Below are positions 17,249 through 26,670 of a DNA stretch of 64,000 nt, one piece after another; position 1 is the stretch's first letter; every line of letters starts with the position of its first letter. A program made the translations under genes and the position numbers. This DNA is from Streptococcus sanguinis (GTDB lineage: Bacteria; Bacillota; Bacilli; Lactobacillales; Streptococcaceae). The stretch is taken from contig NZ_LR134002.1 in NCBI RefSeq assembly GCF_900635155.1, positions 558,001 through 622,000 on the forward strand, in the 5' to 3' direction. The notes beneath the pieces are model-generated. The model was given only the letters and a program-made list of their open reading frames with translations. It did no database searches and was not told where the DNA came from.

Positions 17249-20200
17249 ATGGCAAAATTAATTCCTGGTAAGATTCGGACAGAAGGAATAAACTTAGTCG
17301 AAGCTGGAAAAATTAAAATTTTAGAAGCCAAGGATTCTTTTTTATACGCTCGGATTGATGAACAAAATTTACGGTATAGTTTAAATGATGATGCTATTTT
17401 TTGTTCTTGCGTTTTTTTTCAAAAGAAAAAATACTGTGCTCATTTAGCTGGTTTAGAATATTTTCTAAAAAATGATATAGATGGTAAGACTTTTTTGGAA
17501 AATATGGAGAAAAAAGAAACTTCACAGCAGGAGACACAAAAATTAGTATCTTTCGGAAGTTTATTTCTAGATAAAATCTTTTCTGAAAAATCTAAAGAGG
17601 ATGTTCGATATGAATTATCTGCTTTTGGTCAAGAAGATGATTACCTTGGACATATTCTTTGGACTCTTAGAATTTCACGTTTGCCAGATGAACGTTCTTA
17701 TGTCATTCGAGATATTTTATCTTTTTTGAGGACCGTGGTAAAAAAAGGATATTATCAAATTGGAAAAAGCTATTATGAATCAATTTGCTTTGAAGAATTT
17801 GATGAGGCTAGTCAGGAACTTCTCATTTTTTTACAGGGGCTAGTAAAGGATAGCCAAGGAAAAGAATCCAATTTAATTTTTCCAAATACAGGACGCAACT
17901 TATTTTTTCCTGCAAGTCTATTTGAAGAAGGAGTCAATCTGTTAATGAATCTCACTTCATTTCAGTTGGAATGTGGCTTCTATAGTTACAGAGAAGTTAT
18001 GTTTCAGGATTTTCATGAGGATGCTGGGATTTATCAGTTTGAGGTTGAAGAAAATGCTGATTACTTTGAATTAACGGTTTCAGAAAAAAATTATAAAATG
18101 TTATATGATGGTCAATATATTTTATCTGGCAATATCTTTTACCAATTAAATCATAAACAAATCACTTTGATAAAAGCATTAGGAGATTTACCTATCGGTC
18201 AAGACGGGGAAAAGCATTTGCAGTTTGATGTGGCTGAGAAAGCTAAATTGGCAGGTAGTTTGTCCATGTTTAGTGAAGTTGGTCGGGTTGAAGCTCCGAA
18301 ATCATTAATGATACATGAATTTACGCCTCACTTTAGTTTTGATATTGCGGAAAATCGGGAAATCGTTTTAACTCTCCTTTTTGAATTTGAGGATAGAAAG
18401 ATAACGAGTAGAGAAGAACTAGAAAAATTACCATATGCTAGTGATTTCACTCATGAGCAAGACATTTTTAAAACGATGGTATCTAATGGTTTTTCTGACA
18501 ATTTTGTCAGTCGACGGTTACCTCTGAAATCGGAGGAGATTTATCATTTCTTTTCTGAGGTTATTCCGTCATTTAGAAAATTGGGCAAGGTTTGGTTATC
18601 TGATCAATTGCAGGAGCTAGGAGCTTCTGCAAAACTAGATGTTTCAGTTCAACTTAATGGTGGCCTTTTAGATATTAGTTTTGATTTTGCCGGTATTGCG
18701 CAGTCAGAGGTCGATGCGGTGCTTGATTCGCTCTTCAAGGAGCAGGACTTCTTTATCAGTAAGTCTGGGCAAGTTTTGATTTTCGATGAAGAGACCAAGG
18801 AAATGAGTAGGACTTTGCAGCAGCTGCGGAGTAAGCAGACTAAAAATGGCTTCATTCAGACTAGCAGTCTAGCAGCTTACCAACTGGCAGAGTTTTTCAA
18901 GGGCAAGGATAGGGTACAGTTTTCAAAAGATGTGCAGCAACTGGCCTTTGACCTGACTCACCCTGAGGAATTTCCTCTTCCCAAGCTGCAAGTCAAGGCT
19001 GACCTTCGGGATTACCAAGAGACGGGTGTCAAGTGGTTATCTATGTTGGATAAGTATGGATTTGGTGGAATTCTGGCTGACGATATGGGACTAGGGAAGA
19101 CCCTGCAGACGATTTCTTTTCTGAGTTCGCGTATAGATGACTCTAAGAAAGTCTTAATCTTGGCGCCATCCAGCCTGATTTACAACTGGAGCGATGAGTT
19201 TGCTAAATTTGCTCCGCATCTGGATGTAGCGGTGGTGTATGGTCTGAAAAATGTTCGTGATGAGCTGATTGCGGAGAAGCATCAGATTACGATTACTAGC
19301 TATGCTTCTTTCAGGCAGGATGTGGAAGAATACCGGGACAATCACTTCCAGTATTTGATTTTGGATGAGGCTCAGGTCATGAAAAATGACCAGACCAAGA
19401 TTGCCCAGTATTTGCGGGATTTTGAAGTGGAGCATACCTATGCCCTTTCTGGGACGCCGATTGAGAATAATCTGGGAGAACTTTGGTCTATTTTCCAAAT
19501 TGTCATGCCAGGACTTTTGCCAAGTAAAAAGGAATTTTTAAAACTACCGGCTGAGAAAGTCGCCCGTTATATCAAACCATTTGTCATGCGGCGCAAGAAA
19601 GAAGATGTGCTGCAGGAATTGCCTGATTTGATTGAAGTTGCCTATCGCAATGAATTGGCAGATAGCCAGAAGACCATTTATCTGGCTCTGCTCAAGCAGA
19701 TGCAGGACAGAATCATCCATGCGACAGAAGATGAAATCAATCGCAGTAAGATAGAGATTCTGTCAGGTCTTATGCGCCTCCGCCAGATCTGTGACACTCC
19801 GAAGCTGTTTATGGAAGATTACGAGGGCGAGAGCGGTAAGCTGGAAAGTTTGCGGGAATTACTTGAACAGATACAAGATGGTAATCGTCGTGTCCTCATA
19901 TTTTCACAATTTCGTGGTATGCTGGATATTATCGAGAGCGAGCTGGACAAGCTTGGAATGGAGTCCTTTAAGATTACAGGCTCTACTCCGGCCAAGGAGC
20001 GTCAGGACATGACAACAGCATTCAATGACGGCCAGCGTTCAGCCTTTCTGATCTCCCTCAAGGCCGGAGGTGTCGGTCTCAATCTGACCGGTGCTGACAC
20101 AGTCATCTTGGTTGACCTCTGGTGGAATCCAGCGGTTGAGGCCCAGGCCATCGGCCGTGCCCACCGTATCGGTCAGGAGCGCAATGTCGAAGTCTATCGG

Positions 20201-20350
20201 ATGATTACACGGGGTACGATTGAGGAGAAGATACAGGAGCTTCAGGAGAGCAAGCGCAATCTGGTTTCGACTATTCTGGACGGAGCAGAAGCTAAATCCA
20301 GTCTCTCTGTGGAGGAAATTCGAGAAATTCTGGGAATTTCGGCAGAATAG
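17249..20350 (+). CDS. SNF2-family DEAD/DEAH helicase with SWIM zinc finger
   Basis: About 1033 residues from ATG 17249 (AAGGTGG at 17237-17243); an in-frame GTG at 17240 overlaps that site. The N-terminal SWIM finger reads CSC...KYCAHL. The SNF2 motor shows motif I DDMGLGKT, Ia LAPSSLIYNW, II DEAQ, III SGTPIENN, and V-VI SLKAGGVGLNLT and QAIGRAHRIGQ. It is an ATP-driven translocase on double-stranded DNA, possibly moving RNA polymerase or other bound proteins; the streptococcal homologues are called Snf. The first 1.4 kb or so is clearly more AT-rich than the motor half, consistent with a mosaic gene. In streptococci the next genes, a hypothetical protein and murC, are conserved neighbours. 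Confidence 0.93.
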   Translation: MAKLIPGKIRTEGINLVEAGKIKILEAKDSFLYARIDEQNLRYSLNDDAIFCSCVFFQKKKYCAHLAGLEYFLKNDIDGKTFLENMEKKETSQQETQKLVSFGSLFLDKIFSEKSKEDVRYELSAFGQEDDYLGHILWTLRISRLPDERSYVIRDILSFLRTVVKKGYYQIGKSYYESICFEEFDEASQELLIFLQGLVKDSQGKESNLIFPNTGRNLFFPASLFEEGVNLLMNLTSFQLECGFYSYREVMFQDFHEDAGIYQFEVEENADYFELTVSEKNYKMLYDGQYILSGNIFYQLNHKQITLIKALGDLPIGQDGEKHLQFDVAEKAKLAGSLSMFSEVGRVEAPKSLMIHEFTPHFSFDIAENREIVLTLLFEFEDRKITSREELEKLPYASDFTHEQDIFKTMVSNGFSDNFVSRRLPLKSEEIYHFFSEVIPSFRKLGKVWLSDQLQELGASAKLDVSVQLNGGLLDISFDFAGIAQSEVDAVLDSLFKEQDFFISKSGQVLIFDEETKEMSRTLQQLRSKQTKNGFIQTSSLAAYQLAEFFKGKDRVQFSKDVQQLAFDLTHPEEFPLPKLQVKADLRDYQETGVKWLSMLDKYGFGGILADDMGLGKTLQTISFLSSRIDDSKKVLILAPSSLIYNWSDEFAKFAPHLDVAVVYGLKNVRDELIAEKHQITITSYASFRQDVEEYRDNHFQYLILDEAQVMKNDQTKIAQYLRDFEVEHTYALSGTPIENNLGELWSIFQIVMPGLLPSKKEFLKLPAEKVARYIKPFVMRRKKEDVLQELPDLIEVAYRNELADSQKTIYLALLKQMQDRIIHATEDEINRSKIEILSGLMRLRQICDTPKLFMEDYEGESGKLESLRELLEQIQDGNRRVLIFSQFRGMLDIIESELDKLGMESFKITGSTPAKERQDMTTAFNDGQRSAFLISLKAGGVGLNLTGADTVILVDLWWNPAVEAQAIGRAHRIGQERNVEVYRMITRGTIEEKIQELQESKRNLVSTILDGAEAKSSLSVEEIREILGISAE

Positions 20351-20351
20351 C

Positions 20352-20379
20352 TTGAAAAATAGCCTGAATAGTTTATAAT
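20352..20379 (+). promoter_or_regulatory. Promoter upstream of the 219-residue protein
   Basis: -35 TTGAAA (20352-20357), 16-bp spacer, -10 TATAAT (20374-20379), just after the helicase stop codon. Confidence 0.65.
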
Positions 20380-20404
20380 AATGAAGGGTTGAAAGGAAAA
20401 AGAT

Positions 20405-21064
20405 ATGACTGATAAACAATTTCCTCTGGTGTCAGATGATGAAATCATGCTGACGGAAATGCCGCATATGAATCTTTATGACGAACTGGATCTCATTAGC
20501 AACATTACCGGAGACTATACTGACCGTAATTATTTGGAATGGATGCCGATTGTGGACTCCAGCAGGCATGCTCCCATCGCTGCCAGTCAGGCTATCAGAA
20601 GACCGCTGCAAAAGCAGTCTGCTTTCAAGGATTTTAAAAAGCCGATTGATAAGAAAGATCCGGCCATTCGTTATGCTGAGCAGGCACGCGAGGAAGCTCG
20701 GGCTGATTTGAAAAAGAAGCGTTCAGCGCCTTATCTGACCAGCGACCTTCCGACTAAGGTCCGCAGCAGAAAGCTTCCGACAGCTTCTAATGCGGAAAGA
20801 CCGAAGCCAACTGCCCCTTTTCAGAAGAAAACATCAGGGGAATTTACGAAGTTTGGCGATAGGCTTCAGCAGGATAACTATATTTTGGCGGATATTCAGC
20901 CTGAGTATAGCCCTCAGCCGCAGGAGCCGGAAGAAAAGCCTAAGAAGAACAATTATGATTTTTTAAAAACCAGTCAGATCTATAATCAGGATAGAGCTAA
21001 GGAGGAGCAGTTGAAGCATTCTAAGGCTCAAGAGCTGAACTTGACAGGCTTGGACAGTGATTAA
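20405..21064 (+). CDS. Conserved streptococcal hypothetical protein
   Basis: 219 residues, hydrophilic, with no membrane segment or signal peptide. The N-terminus is acidic (DDEIMLTEMPHMNLYDELDL). The middle is rich in Lys, Arg, Ala and Pro with low complexity and is probably disordered; the C-terminus has YDFLKTSQIYNQ and a Glu/Lys-rich tail. No enzymatic motif is visible. Its place between the SNF2 helicase and murC is shared with other streptococci. AAAGGAAAA precedes ATG. Function unknown. Confidence 0.8.
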   Translation: MTDKQFPLVSDDEIMLTEMPHMNLYDELDLISNITGDYTDRNYLEWMPIVDSSRHAPIAASQAIRRPLQKQSAFKDFKKPIDKKDPAIRYAEQAREEARADLKKKRSAPYLTSDLPTKVRSRKLPTASNAERPKPTAPFQKKTSGEFTKFGDRLQQDNYILADIQPEYSPQPQEPEEKPKKNNYDFLKTSQIYNQDRAKEEQLKHSKAQELNLTGLDSD

Positions 21065-21192
21065 AGCTGGCTTGCTCAAGTCTTTTCTGCCTGCAATTTT
21101 CTGATGTTTATAAGGAAAATTGCTAGTTGATTATGTAAATGTAAAATTTATCTGCATATAACATCCATCATCGGTTGAAGAAAATCGATGCT

Positions 21193-21225
21193 AGAAGCTG
21201 GGACTTACTGATTGGTCCGGCTTCT
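21193..21225 (+). terminator. Terminator-like hairpin before murC
   Basis: AGAAGC (21193-21198) and GCTTCT (21220-21225) form the base of an imperfect stem; only a weak T-rich tail follows. A second inverted repeat, GAAAATC (21263-21269) / GATTTTC (21296-21302), lies closer to murC and could be a leader structure. The remainder of 21065-21346 shows nothing else I can name. Confidence 0.5.
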
Positions 21226-21346
21226 TTGGTGTTTTGGTGGTGCCTAAAAGCTTGTAAAGAAAGAAAATCCCTGCGGGCTAATTAGGGTCTGCGGAGATTT
21301 TCCTCTTTGGACTTGCTTTTATGGCCTTGTATCTTAAGGAGTAATC

Positions 21347-22681
21347 ATGACGAAAACCTATCATTTTATCGGGATTAAGGGCTCTGGTATGAGCGCTTTG
21401 GCTTTGATGCTGCACCAGATGGGCCATAAGGTTCAGGGCAGTGACGTTGATAAATATTATTTCACTCAGCGAGGTCTGGAGCAAGCTGGCATTTCCATCC
21501 TGCCTTTTGATGAAAAGAACATCCAGCCAGACTATGAAATCATTGCCGGCAATGCCTTTCGTCCAGATAACAATGTAGAAATTGCCTATGCAGACGCAAA
21601 CGGGATTGGCTATAAACGCTACCATGAGTTTTTAGGTAGCTTCATGCGTGACTTTGTTAGCTTGGGAGTGGCTGGTGCCCACGGGAAGACCTCTACAACT
21701 GGTATTCTTTCCCACGTTCTCTCCAATATCACGGATACTAGCTATTTAATTGGGGATGGTACTGGTCGAGGTTCTGCCAATGCCAAGTATTTTGTCTTTG
21801 AGTCAGACGAGTACGAGCGTCATTTCATGCCTTATCATCCGGAATATTCGATCATTACCAATATCGACTTTGACCATCCGGATTATTTCACGAGCTTGGA
21901 AGATGTCTTTAACGCTTTCAATGACTATGCTAAACAGATTACTAAAGGACTCTTCATTTATGGAGAGGATGAGCAGCTGCGCCGGATTACGTCCAATGCC
22001 CCGATTTACTACTATGGCTTCAAGGAAGAGGGCAATGACTTTGTTGCTCACGACCTCTTGCGCTCTACCAGCGGTTCAGGCTTTAAAGTTTCTTTCCGCG
22101 GGCAAGAGCTGGGTGAGTTCCAAATTCCAAGCTTTGGCCGCCACAACATTATGAATGCGACAGCAGTAATTGGCCTCTTGTACACTGCAGGTCTTGATTT
22201 GAATCTAGTTCGGGAACACCTCAAGACTTTTGGCGGAGTTAAGCGCCGCTTTACAGAGAAAATTGTTAACGAAACAGTTATTATTGATGACTTTGCTCAC
22301 CATCCAACGGAAATTATCGCAACTCTGGATGCAGCCCGTCAGAAATATCCAAGCAAGGAAATCGTCGCGATCTTTCAGCCGCATACCTTCACTCGGACCA
22401 TTGCTCTATTGGACGAATTTGCGGAAGCCCTCAATCAGGCTGACTCAGTCTATCTAGCTCAGATTTACGGATCTGCGCGTGAGGTGGACAATGGCGATGT
22501 TAAGGTCGAAGATCTGGCTGAAAAGATTGTGAAGCGGGCTAAGGTTATTGATGTGGATAATGTTTCTCCGCTTCTTGACCACGATAATGCCGTTTATGTC
22601 TTTATGGGAGCTGGTGACATCCAGACCTATGAATATTCCTTTGAACGTCTCCTGTCCAATCTGACCAGCAATGTTCAGTAG
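21347..22681 (+). CDS. murC: UDP-N-acetylmuramate--L-alanine ligase
   Basis: 444 residues. Adds the first amino acid of the peptidoglycan stem peptide in an ATP-dependent step. The N-terminal UDP-binding motif [13 protein letters not shown] (6-18), the Mur-ligase ATP loop [13 protein letters not shown] (107-119) and [10 protein letters not shown] are all present, as is the C-terminal [15 protein letters not shown] lies between murC and the next gene, so murC and the two acetyltransferases read as one unit. Confidence 0.96.
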   Translation: MTKTYHFIGIKGSGMSALALMLHQMGHKVQGSDVDKYYFTQRGLEQAGISILPFDEKNIQPDYEIIAGNAFRPDNNVEIAYADANGIGYKRYHEFLGSFMRDFVSLGVAGAHGKTSTTGILSHVLSNITDTSYLIGDGTGRGSANAKYFVFESDEYERHFMPYHPEYSIITNIDFDHPDYFTSLEDVFNAFNDYAKQITKGLFIYGEDEQLRRITSNAPIYYYGFKEEGNDFVAHDLLRSTSGSGFKVSFRGQELGEFQIPSFGRHNIMNATAVIGLLYTAGLDLNLVREHLKTFGGVKRRFTEKIVNETVIIDDFAHHPTEIIATLDAARQKYPSKEIVAIFQPHTFTRTIALLDEFAEALNQADSVYLAQIYGSAREVDNGDVKVEDLAEKIVKRAKVIDVDNVSPLLDHDNAVYVFMGAGDIQTYEYSFERLLSNLTSNVQ

Positions 22682-22692
22682 AAGGAGACTTG

Positions 22693-23205
22693 ATGGAAGC
22701 ACCGATTCGAATTAGGCAGGCCGACTTGAGCGACTGGGAGGAAATTCTTGCAATTGAACAGCTGAATTTTCCAGCAGCAGAGGCAGCCAGTTCAGAAGTT
22801 CTCAAAGAGCGGATTGAGCAGATTCCAGATACTTTTTTGCTAGCAGAGCTGCATGGTCAGCTGGCGGGCTATATTGTTGGATCAGCTATTCAGACGCGAT
22901 ATCTGACAGATGATCTCTTTAGCAAGGTGGGTGCTAATCCTCCAGAAGGTGGCTTCATTGCCGTCCAAAGTCTGTCCGTCCATCCGGATTTTCAGAGGCA
23001 GGGGGTCGGAACCTTGTTGCTTGCAGCTCTCAAGGAGACAGCTGTTCAGCAAAATCGACAGGGCATTAGCCTAACCTGTCATGATGAGCTGATACCTTAT
23101 TATGAGATGAATGGTTTCGTCCATGAAGGGATTTCTGACTCAACTCATGGTGGAGCTGTCTGGTCTGATATGGTGTGGGAAAATCCCAATTTTAAGGAGA
23201 AGTGA
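22693..23205 (+). CDS. GNAT family N-acetyltransferase (first of a tandem pair)
   Basis: 170 residues from ATG 22693 (AAGGAG 22682-22687). A TTG at 22690 is in frame but too close to the RBS. The GNAT fold is visible: N-terminal IRIRQADLSDWEEI, the acetyl-CoA pyrophosphate loop HPDFQRQGVGTLLL, and the C-terminal YYEMNGF. The acceptor is unknown. It is paralogous over its full length to the next gene, e.g. both end in DMVWENP. Confidence 0.88.
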   Translation: MEAPIRIRQADLSDWEEILAIEQLNFPAAEAASSEVLKERIEQIPDTFLLAELHGQLAGYIVGSAIQTRYLTDDLFSKVGANPPEGGFIAVQSLSVHPDFQRQGVGTLLLAALKETAVQQNRQGISLTCHDELIPYYEMNGFVHEGISDSTHGGAVWSDMVWENPNFKEK

Positions 23206-23720
23206 TGATTGTCCGTCAAGCTCAAATGGCTGACTTAGATGCCATTTATGCTATCGAATTGGAAAATTTCAGTCCAGAAGAGGCTGTTAGCCGCGAAAGT
23301 CTAGCAGCACATATCCAAACCCTATCTTCAACTTTTTTGGTGGCAGAAAAGAACGGTAAGATTTTGGGCTATCTGGAGGGACCTGTTCGTCCAGAACGTT
23401 ATTTAAAGGATATTTCCTTTACAGAGGAGATTGAAGATTATGGTCATCTGGACGGTGGCTTTATCTCTCTGACCAGCCTTTCTATCTCGAAAGATGCTCA
23501 GGGGATGGGGATCGGCCGCAAGCTATTGGAAGCCATGAAAGAAATTGCTATAGCAGATGAACGCCACGGCATCAATCTGACCTGCCACGACTATCTCACC
23601 GCTTACTACGAGAAGCATGCCTTTGTAAATGAAGGTTTGTCACAATCAACTTACGCAGGCGCTACTTGGTTTGATATGGTCTGGGAAAATCCTAGACTCA
23701 AACTGCAAAAAAACCAATAA
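23205..23720 (+). CDS. GNAT family N-acetyltransferase (second of a tandem pair)
   Basis: 171 residues. ATG 23205 shares its A with the TGA of the first copy (TGATG), with AAGGAG at 23194-23199; the in-frame GTG at 23202 is less likely. The acetyl-CoA loop reads SKDAQGMGIGRKLL. It is a tandem duplicate of the preceding gene, clearly diverged at protein level, and the pair is conserved in streptococci between murC and mltG. Confidence 0.87.
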   Translation: MIVRQAQMADLDAIYAIELENFSPEEAVSRESLAAHIQTLSSTFLVAEKNGKILGYLEGPVRPERYLKDISFTEEIEDYGHLDGGFISLTSLSISKDAQGMGIGRKLLEAMKEIAIADERHGINLTCHDYLTAYYEKHAFVNEGLSQSTYAGATWFDMVWENPRLKLQKNQ

Positions 23721-23743
23721 TAAGCTAGAAAAACCTACTCTTA

Positions 23744-23772
23744 TTGCATTTATCTGACTTTTAAGATATAAT
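23744..23772 (+). promoter_or_regulatory. Promoter of mltG
   Basis: -35 TTGCAT (23744-23749), 17-bp spacer, -10 TATAAT (23767-23772). The -10 overlaps an in-frame ATG at 23771, which therefore cannot be the mltG start. Confidence 0.8.
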
Positions 23773-23803
23773 GTTAGGGATTATGATGAAGGAGGTCAAA
23801 TTT

Positions 23804-25267
23804 TTGACTGAAAAATCACAAGACAAAGAGAAGAATCTGAGCTTTAAAGAGCAGATTTTGAAAGACTTAGCTGGAGAAAAGGAAGAACAAACTCCCTCTT
23901 CAACTAGCCAGTCAGAAGTGGACTCTGCTTCTGCAAAAGAAACAGCAGCTGCGGATGACTTTGAAGCTAGACCGGCTTCGGTAGATGTTTCCTACAAGGT
24001 TGCAGAGAATGAAAAGGCTCACCCTCAGGTCTATGGCCGAGTGGATGAGGAAGATAAGAAGCCCAATGAGGTCCTATCTCGGGCTAATCGGGCTAACAAT
24101 ACGGTCAAGAAAAAACGTCAAAACACATTAGCTCGCAGGATTATGACAACTGTTTTGCTGATTGTCCTGCTGGGACTTGTGGTCACAGGAGTTGTCGGCT
24201 ATACTTATGTATCTTCAGCTCTTAAACCTGTTGATGCAAACGCAACAGAGTATGTGACGGTTGAAGTACCAGAAGGCTCTAGCTCTAAACAGATTGGGGA
24301 AATCCTCGAGAAAAAGGGGCTGATTAAAAATGCCCAAGTTTTTAGTCTCTATTCCAAGATTAAAAGCTTTAACAATTACCAGTCTGGCTATTACAATCTC
24401 CAAAAGAGTATGGACCTAGATACCATTGCTCGGCAGCTTCAGGAAGGTGGAACAGATACACCGCAACCACCAGTTGTTGGTAAGGTTACTATTCCTGAAG
24501 GCTATACACTGGAGCAGATTGCGGAGGCTGTGACGGTTAATGCAGCTGCAACTTCTAAGAAGACTAGTAAGACACCTTTTAGCAAGGACGATTTCCTAGC
24601 TAAGGTGCAGGATGAAGCTTTCATTTCCAAGATGGCGGCTAAGTATCCACAGCTGCTGGGCACTTTGCCAAGCAAGGACAGCGGAGTCAAGTACCGCTTA
24701 GAAGGTTACCTCTTCCCTGCCACTTATAACTATGGTGAGAATGCGGATCTGGAAAGCTTGATTGACCAGATGTTGGGTGCAATGAATACCAATCTGTCTT
24801 CTTACTACTCTACCATTGAAGCGAAGAACCTAACGGTTAATGAAGTTCTGACACTTGCTTCTCTGGTGGAAAAAGAAGGTTCGACAGACCAAGACCGCAA
24901 AGATATTGCCAGCGTATTTTATAATCGTCTCAATCAAGCGATGCCGCTTCAGAGTAATATCGCTATCCTTTATGCTCAAGGCAAGCTAGGAAAGAAAACG
25001 ACTCTGAAAGAGGACGCTGAGATTGATACCAATATCGACTCGCCTTTCAATGTCTATAAAAAAGAAGGGCTTATGCCTGGGCCAGTTGATAGTCCGAGCC
25101 TGTCAGCTCTGGAAGCTACCATTAATCCAAGTAAGACGGACTACCTCTACTTTGTGGCAAATGTTGAAACAGGCGCTGTTTACTTCGCTAATACTTATGA
25201 GGAACACGCTAAAAATGTTGAGGAGCATGTCAACAGCAAGCTCACTCAATCCAGCAGCACTGATTAA
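23804..25267 (+). CDS. mltG: Endolytic murein transglycosylase MltG
   Basis: 487 residues from TTG 23804: GGAGG at 23791-23795 is 8 bases upstream, the promoter -10 rules out the earlier ATG, and TEKSQDKEKNLSFKEQ is the family's usual N-terminus. A long acidic cytoplasmic region (1-115) precedes one membrane segment (TTVLLIVLLGLVVTGVVGY). A LysM-like part and the YceG catalytic domain follow, with the active-site glutamate in ASLVEKEGS. It cleaves nascent glycan strands in peripheral peptidoglycan synthesis. Confidence 0.94.
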   Translation: MTEKSQDKEKNLSFKEQILKDLAGEKEEQTPSSTSQSEVDSASAKETAAADDFEARPASVDVSYKVAENEKAHPQVYGRVDEEDKKPNEVLSRANRANNTVKKKRQNTLARRIMTTVLLIVLLGLVVTGVVGYTYVSSALKPVDANATEYVTVEVPEGSSSKQIGEILEKKGLIKNAQVFSLYSKIKSFNNYQSGYYNLQKSMDLDTIARQLQEGGTDTPQPPVVGKVTIPEGYTLEQIAEAVTVNAAATSKKTSKTPFSKDDFLAKVQDEAFISKMAAKYPQLLGTLPSKDSGVKYRLEGYLFPATYNYGENADLESLIDQMLGAMNTNLSSYYSTIEAKNLTVNEVLTLASLVEKEGSTDQDRKDIASVFYNRLNQAMPLQSNIAILYAQGKLGKKTTLKEDAEIDTNIDSPFNVYKKEGLMPGPVDSPSLSALEATINPSKTDYLYFVANVETGAVYFANTYEEHAKNVEEHVNSKLTQSSSTD

Positions 25268-25287
25268 AATGCTGTTATTGCAGACGA

Positions 25288-25320
25288 GAGAAAGCTAGGG
25301 CAGCTAGTTCTAGCTTTCTC
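25288..25320. repeat. 11-bp perfect inverted repeat between mltG and greA
   Basis: GAGAAAGCTAG (25288-25298) / CTAGCTTTCTC (25310-25320), 11-base loop. It lacks a T tract, so it may be a weak terminator, an mRNA end stabiliser or a protein site. Confidence 0.7.
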
Positions 25321-25412
25321 AGTCCTGCTATATAAAAAAGGGACTGATACAGACTTGTCTCAGCCTCTTGTTTTAGTTTTAAAATAAAAGAAAATAAAAG
25401 AAAAGAGAAAAA

Positions 25413-25895
25413 ATGGCTGAAAAAACTTATCCTATGACCCTAGAGGAAAAGGAAAAACTAGAAAAAGAATTAGAAGAATTGAAATTGGTGCGTCGTCCAG
25501 AAGTGGTAGAGCGTATTAAGATTGCCCGCTCCTACGGCGATTTGTCAGAAAACAGTGAATACGAAGCTGCTAAGGACGAACAGGCTTTTGTGGAAGGTCA
25601 GATTTCTAGTCTGGAAACCAAGATCCGCTACGCTGAGATTGTAAACAGTGACGCTGTAGCCAAGGACGAGGTAGCTATCGGCAAAACAGTTACCATCCAA
25701 GAAGTAGGCGAAAGCGAAGAGGAAGTTTACATTATCGTTGGTTCTGCTGGTGCAGATGCTTTCGCAGGCAAGGTATCCAATGAAAGCCCGATTGGACAAG
25801 CTTTGATTGGCAAGAAAACAGGTGATACTGCAACAGTCGAAACACCAGTTGGCAGCTACGACGTTAAAATTCTCAAGGTTGAAAAAACCGTTTAA
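25413..25895 (+). CDS. greA: Transcription elongation factor GreA
   Basis: 160 residues, standard length. The N-terminal coiled coil ([16 protein letters not shown]... [17 protein letters not shown]) carries the acidic tip residues that enter the RNA polymerase secondary channel and stimulate cleavage of backtracked RNA; a C-terminal FKBP-like domain follows ([15 protein letters not shown]). Upstream there is only a weak AAAAGAGAAA ribosome-binding site. Confidence 0.97.
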   Translation: MAEKTYPMTLEEKEKLEKELEELKLVRRPEVVERIKIARSYGDLSENSEYEAAKDEQAFVEGQISSLETKIRYAEIVNSDAVAKDEVAIGKTVTIQEVGESEEEVYIIVGSAGADAFAGKVSNESPIGQALIGKKTGDTATVETPVGSYDVKILKVEKTV

Positions 25896-25904
25896 TCGAT
25901 ACCA

Positions 25905-25936
25905 AAAGGAACTGGCTAGAAGACTGGTTCTTTTTT
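25905..25936 (+). terminator. Terminator after greA
   Basis: GAACTGG pairs with CTGGTTC with G-U pairs, loop CTAGAAGA, followed by a seven-base T tract to 25936. Confidence 0.75.
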
Positions 25937-26009
25937 CGTTTCTTTTAAGATAGAGAGTATAGGCTAGATAAGAAGAGCAGGGGAAAAATAGAGAAAAGAC
26001 AGATGGTTA

Positions 26010-26018
26010 TGCTATAAT
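26010..26018 (+). promoter_or_regulatory. Extended -10 promoter of relPRS
   Basis: TGCTATAAT at 26010-26018. TAGGAG stands at 26037-26042 ahead of relP ATG 26049. No clear -35. Confidence 0.65.
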
Positions 26019-26048
26019 GAGAATAAGCTAGAAAAGTAGGAGAACTGT

Positions 26049-26669
26049 ATGCAAGAGCAAGATATTTATGGGAAATACGGCGGCTATCTGCCAAAGATTT
26101 TAGATGATCTTAGTCAGCGTATTCAAGAGGCTAATGATCGAGTCAAGCAGGAAACAGGGCAGAAGCTTTTTGAGCATTTTAATGCACGGATCAAGCAGGC
26201 AGCCAGTATGGAAGAGAAATGCCAACGCAAGAATCTGCCTAGGGCGCCAGAGTCAGCCCTGAAAGAAATTCGTGATGCGATTGGGATTCGGATTGTTTGC
26301 GGTTTTATCGAGGACATCTATCAGACGATTGAGGTGCTTCGTCAGCTGGAGGGCTGTGAGATTGTTCTGGAAAAGGACTATATCCGAGCTGCCAAGCCTA
26401 ATGGGTATCGCTCCTATCACTTGATATTAGAGGTGGAGACTCCTTATGAGGACTGTCATGGTCAAAATCCTGGCCGCTATTTTGTAGAAATCCAGCTTCG
26501 GACCATTGCTATGGATTCTTGGGCCAGCTTAGAGCATCAGATGAAGTACAAGCATGAGATTAAAGACAGCAAGCGGATTGTCCGCGAGCTGAAACGCTGT
26601 GCAGATGAGCTGGCGTCCTGTGATGTGACCATGCAGACCATCCGCAATTTGATTCGAGAAAGTGAGTGA
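26049..26669 (+). CDS. relP: Small alarmone synthetase RelP
   Basis: 206 residues, synthetase domain only (no hydrolase, TGS or ACT domains). RelA/SpoT-type motifs: IRDAIGIRIVC, AAKPNGYRSYHLIL, and FVEIQLRTIAMDSWASLEHQMKYK, with the catalytic Glu in VEIQLRT. It makes (p)ppGpp from ATP and GDP/GTP. It is named RelP rather than RelQ because a response regulator and a histidine kinase follow directly, which is the relPRS operon described in S. mutans. Confidence 0.92.
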   Translation: MQEQDIYGKYGGYLPKILDDLSQRIQEANDRVKQETGQKLFEHFNARIKQAASMEEKCQRKNLPRAPESALKEIRDAIGIRIVCGFIEDIYQTIEVLRQLEGCEIVLEKDYIRAAKPNGYRSYHLILEVETPYEDCHGQNPGRYFVEIQLRTIAMDSWASLEHQMKYKHEIKDSKRIVRELKRCADELASCDVTMQTIRNLIRESE

Positions 26670-26670
26670 G

